Source: JBHELB01 sp041859045
GTDB taxonomy: Bacteria; Hydrogenedentota; Hydrogenedentia; Hydrogenedentales; SLHB01
Length of the DNA stretch: 64,000 bases
Assembly: GCA_041859045.1 (NCBI GenBank)
Contig: JBHELB010000034.1
Location: forward strand, 1-64,000
Direction of reading: 5' to 3'
The notes under the pieces were generated by a model. It did not search any database. It had not been told where the DNA came from and saw only the letters and a list, made by a program, of their open reading frames with translations. Positions 62,104-64,000 of this stretch are shown here, piece by piece. Position numbers and translations under genes: made by a program. Position 1 is the first letter of the stretch; every line of letters starts with the position of its first letter.

Positions 62104-63712
62104 GTGGCGCGAGATAACGTCCGCGCGCAATGAGGTCTTGCGGGTCCAGCGCGCGCTTGATCGCTTCGGCGACTTGCCAGAACACGTCGTTTGCATCGCG
62201 CAACTTGGGCATGCCTTCGAGTCCCGTGCGATAAGGCACGTACCCCGCCTGCATCAGGGCTTCCACGAGCCGGTGATAGCACCGCTCTGCGCGCACGGTC
62301 TCTTCGGCGACGGACTTGTCGAATGCGATGTTCAGAATGCCGATCATGGAACGCTCGTTGATCAACGTGAACGTTGCCAGCGCCTCGAATCCCTCTTCCA
62401 TGAAAATCGGCTCCGTGATGTCCATGACCGCGAGGGCATCGCGTCCGGTCATGGGCAACACCGGCGAGATCCAGAATAGGCCGCACCCGGCATCGAGCGG
62501 ATCGACCGGCTCCTCACTCACGGGATTCCGCAAGCGCCATTGCGCGCCCAGCAACGGCTCCTCGGTGGGCTCGCCGCGCAGCAGGCCATACACGGGCTTC
62601 ATGGCCTCGAGCTGTCCGCGCAATTTCGCGCCAAGTCCGAACCGTTCCAACAGCGACACGCCCCATTCGCCGATAGTCAGGAGCTTTTCCCCCACAAACA
62701 CCAGACGTCCCAGCCCGCCCACAGCGCGTTTCAGCGCACGGCGCGCGGCGCGGACCTCGGCGCGGCTGCCCTGCAACGCCCCGGCGGCGTTCCACGCGCC
62801 GATGCCTCGTGCCTCACGGAAACGCCGCCGCACGTCTTCGGGAAGAGGTGTTTTCCCGCCCGCTTCTTGCCACGGATAGCGGCCTTGGCCGCTGAGTACG
62901 CGCAGGTCATTGCCGATGTGGACCGCCGTGGGTAGGATGCCGGCCAATCGCAAGGGGCGCAGGCGATCCACCAGCTCGCCCAAATGCGCGCGCTCTTTCA
63001 CGGAGATGGCAAAGAAAGTAAAGGCTTCCGGCGCAGGCTGAAGCCACATGCCGATCTGGGTGACGATGCCGTAGTTGGATTGGCAGAATAAGCCGTCGAG
63101 AAACGGGCCAACGCCATAGCGGTAGACGCGTTCCGCGCGCGCGTTGGGATAGTGTCCGTAGCCTGTGCGCAGCACGCGGCCGTCGGCCAGGACAACTTCC
63201 ATGCCGCAGGTCGAGGAAAAATGATCGCCGTAGCGCGTGTGGCCGAAGCCGCGATCAAGCGTGTTGCCGACAAAGCTCGCGGCGCCGCCCGCGCCCGTGC
63301 AGTCCATCCACAGCGAAGGGTGATGCGCACGGAGGTATTCGGACAATTGCCGTTGTGTCACGCCGGGTTCAATCACGGCGTACGCCAATTCCTGGTTGAC
63401 CTCGAGAATGCGGTTCATTCGCGTGAGATCGAGAATCGCCGCGCTGCGAGCGGGCGCGCAGGCGTCGCCATAGCCCCAGTTCTTCCCGCAGGACAACGGA
63501 TATACGCTGATGCCGTATTGACTCGCGATGCGCACAGCCGCGCACACGTCTTCGGTCGAGCCAGGATAGAGCACGCAGAGCGGTTCGGGCGCGGTGCATT
63601 GCGTAGTTCGGCCGTAGCGCGCGCGGGTGGCATCGTCATCGGCAACATATTCAGGTCCAAGCGCCGCGCGCCACGCGGTGAGCGCAGACAACGTATCAAT
63701 TTCCAGCGTCAT
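62069..63712 (-). CDS. VAO/PCMH-family FAD-binding oxidoreductase
   Basis: A 547-residue flavoprotein. Seen: PP-loop/FAD domain PGSTEDVCAAVRIASQYGI, YPLSCGKNWGYGDACAP, and FVGNTLDRGFGHTRYGDHFS with CGMEVVLADGRVLRTG. These match p-cresol methylhydroxylase and vanillyl-alcohol oxidase flavoproteins, which oxidise 4-alkylphenols. The substrate here is unknown; no cytochrome subunit gene is visible. Start MTLEIDTLSAL is preferred to the longer frame, which begins inside the neighbour. It overlaps the CbiX-like gene by 17 bases upstream, implying coupling, and the phosphatase gene at its end. Confidence 0.85.
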   Translation of the reverse strand: MTLEIDTLSALTAWRAALGPEYVADDDATRARYGRTTQCTAPEPLCVLYPGSTEDVCAAVRIASQYGISVYPLSCGKNWGYGDACAPARSAAILDLTRMNRILEVNQELAYAVIEPGVTQRQLSEYLRAHHPSLWMDCTGAGGAASFVGNTLDRGFGHTRYGDHFSSTCGMEVVLADGRVLRTGYGHYPNARAERVYRYGVGPFLDGLFCQSNYGIVTQIGMWLQPAPEAFTFFAISVKERAHLGELVDRLRPLRLAGILPTAVHIGNDLRVLSGQGRYPWQEAGGKTPLPEDVRRRFREARGIGAWNAAGALQGSRAEVRAARRALKRAVGGLGRLVFVGEKLLTIGEWGVSLLERFGLGAKLRGQLEAMKPVYGLLRGEPTEEPLLGAQWRLRNPVSEEPVDPLDAGCGLFWISPVLPMTGRDALAVMDITEPIFMEEGFEALATFTLINERSMIGILNIAFDKSVAEETVRAERCYHRLVEALMQAGYVPYRTGLEGMPKLRDANDVFWQVAEAIKRALDPQDLIARGRYLAPLTPSASPRPGD

Positions 63713-64000
63713 TCGACTCTCCCCCCAGAAATGCATCAACAGTGCGATCCATGAGCACCTCACATACGCGCGTATCGACCCCGATCGGTTCCGCGACGCG
63801 CCACGCCACGCCGGGGTACACCGCCGCGGCCTCCTTCGTCATACGCGGGATATCGCGCGTGCTGTGACGTCCCGGCGTGAGAAAATACGGCTGCACGATG
63901 ACCGTCTTCGCGCCGCGCGCCACGCACCGCGCGAACGCCTGAGCCAGTGTCGGGTCCGCGAGTTCCATGTGTGCGGGCTCGACGATGGCGTTGCCCGCGA
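63696..64000 (-). CDS. CbiX/sirohydrochlorin chelatase-like protein, partial
   Basis: The C-terminal ~101 residues of a gene that runs off the right edge of the window. Seen: IVEPAHMELADPTLAQAF, VQPYFLTPGRHSTRDIPRM with the metal-binding His typical of CbiX/SirB chelatases, and a C-terminal AEPIGVDTRVCEVL. It would insert Co or Fe into sirohydrochlorin for B12 or siroheme. An ATG at 63968 is internal to the domain, not the start. It overlaps the flavoprotein gene by 17 bases. Confidence 0.8.
   Translation of the reverse strand, partial: AGNAIVEPAHMELADPTLAQAFARCVARGAKTVIVQPYFLTPGRHSTRDIPRMTKEAAAVYPGVAWRVAEPIGVDTRVCEVLMDRTVDAFLGGESNDAGN

Noticed and set aside
1..64000. tRNA, rRNA or CRISPR arrays
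   Set aside because: The intergenic regions were read for cloverleaf, rRNA-like or regularly spaced repeats and none was recognised; a tRNA scan would be decisive.

Overview
The window is about 64 kb of GC-rich bacterial chromosome with dense coding, many 4-base ATGA overlaps and long same-strand operons. The secretin/PilMNOP set, OmpA-type protein and TolC-type exporter genes point to a Gram-negative cell. The mix of sigma70-like promoters, CIRCE-controlled groEL, an eukaryotic-like Ser/Thr kinase with a helical-repeat half, very large secreted hydrolases and short RAYT-linked palindromes resembles uncultured environmental lineages such as Hydrogenedentota or PVC relatives. That placement is inference: no rRNA, tRNA or CRISPR array was recognised.

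Layout. 1-8 kb: a class I amidotransferase, a lipoprotein, a ROK sugar kinase, a giant secreted six-hairpin glycosidase-like protein, and a RAYT transposase element with two 223-224 bp internally deleted derivatives and a broken fourth copy. 8-14.6 kb: CIRCE/groEL, UvrD-like helicase, and a membrane helical-repeat/Ser-Thr kinase. 14.6-20.2 kb: a pilMNOPQ operon on the minus strand with a clear promoter. 20.5-30.4 kb: two minus-strand blocks, trpS-nucleotidyltransferase-tldD and ctpA-rph-rdgB-tsaC-rpiB-hslU-pgeF. 30.7-38.2 kb: aceE, a GH123-like secreted protein, a hairpin-rich gene-free stretch and an OmpA-family protein. 38.6-44.7 kb: fhs-folD (one-carbon metabolism), an Rrf2 regulator enclosed by inverted repeats, and an emrAB-type exporter. 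45-49.3 kb: a PAS histidine kinase with two output proteins (REC-HDOD and REC plus a degenerate HD-GYP). 49.5-57.5 kb: a TCA-cycle operon, sucA-sucB-lpd-(NMO-like)-idh-doxX. 57.5-64 kb: a B12-binding radical SAM/DUF2344 fusion, an inositol-monophosphatase domain with a histone-H1-like tail, a VAO/PCMH flavoprotein and the end of a CbiX-like chelatase.

How the genes fit together. AceE (pyruvate) and SucAB-Lpd with NAD-type IDH provide central carbon oxidation; Lpd could serve both complexes, but no E2 for AceE is here. Fhs-FolD feed C1-folate. rdgB, rph, tsaC, trpS, hslU and ctpA form the usual housekeeping of nucleotide pool, RNA and protein quality control.

The most distinctive items are (i) the RAYT element family, in which the non-autonomous copies are visibly the two ends of the RAYT gene joined together, (ii) the Lys/Ala/Pro-rich histone-like tail fused to a phosphatase, (iii) the three-gene kinase/HDOD/dead-HD-GYP signalling operon, and (iv) the Rrf2 gene between 50 bp inverted repeats.
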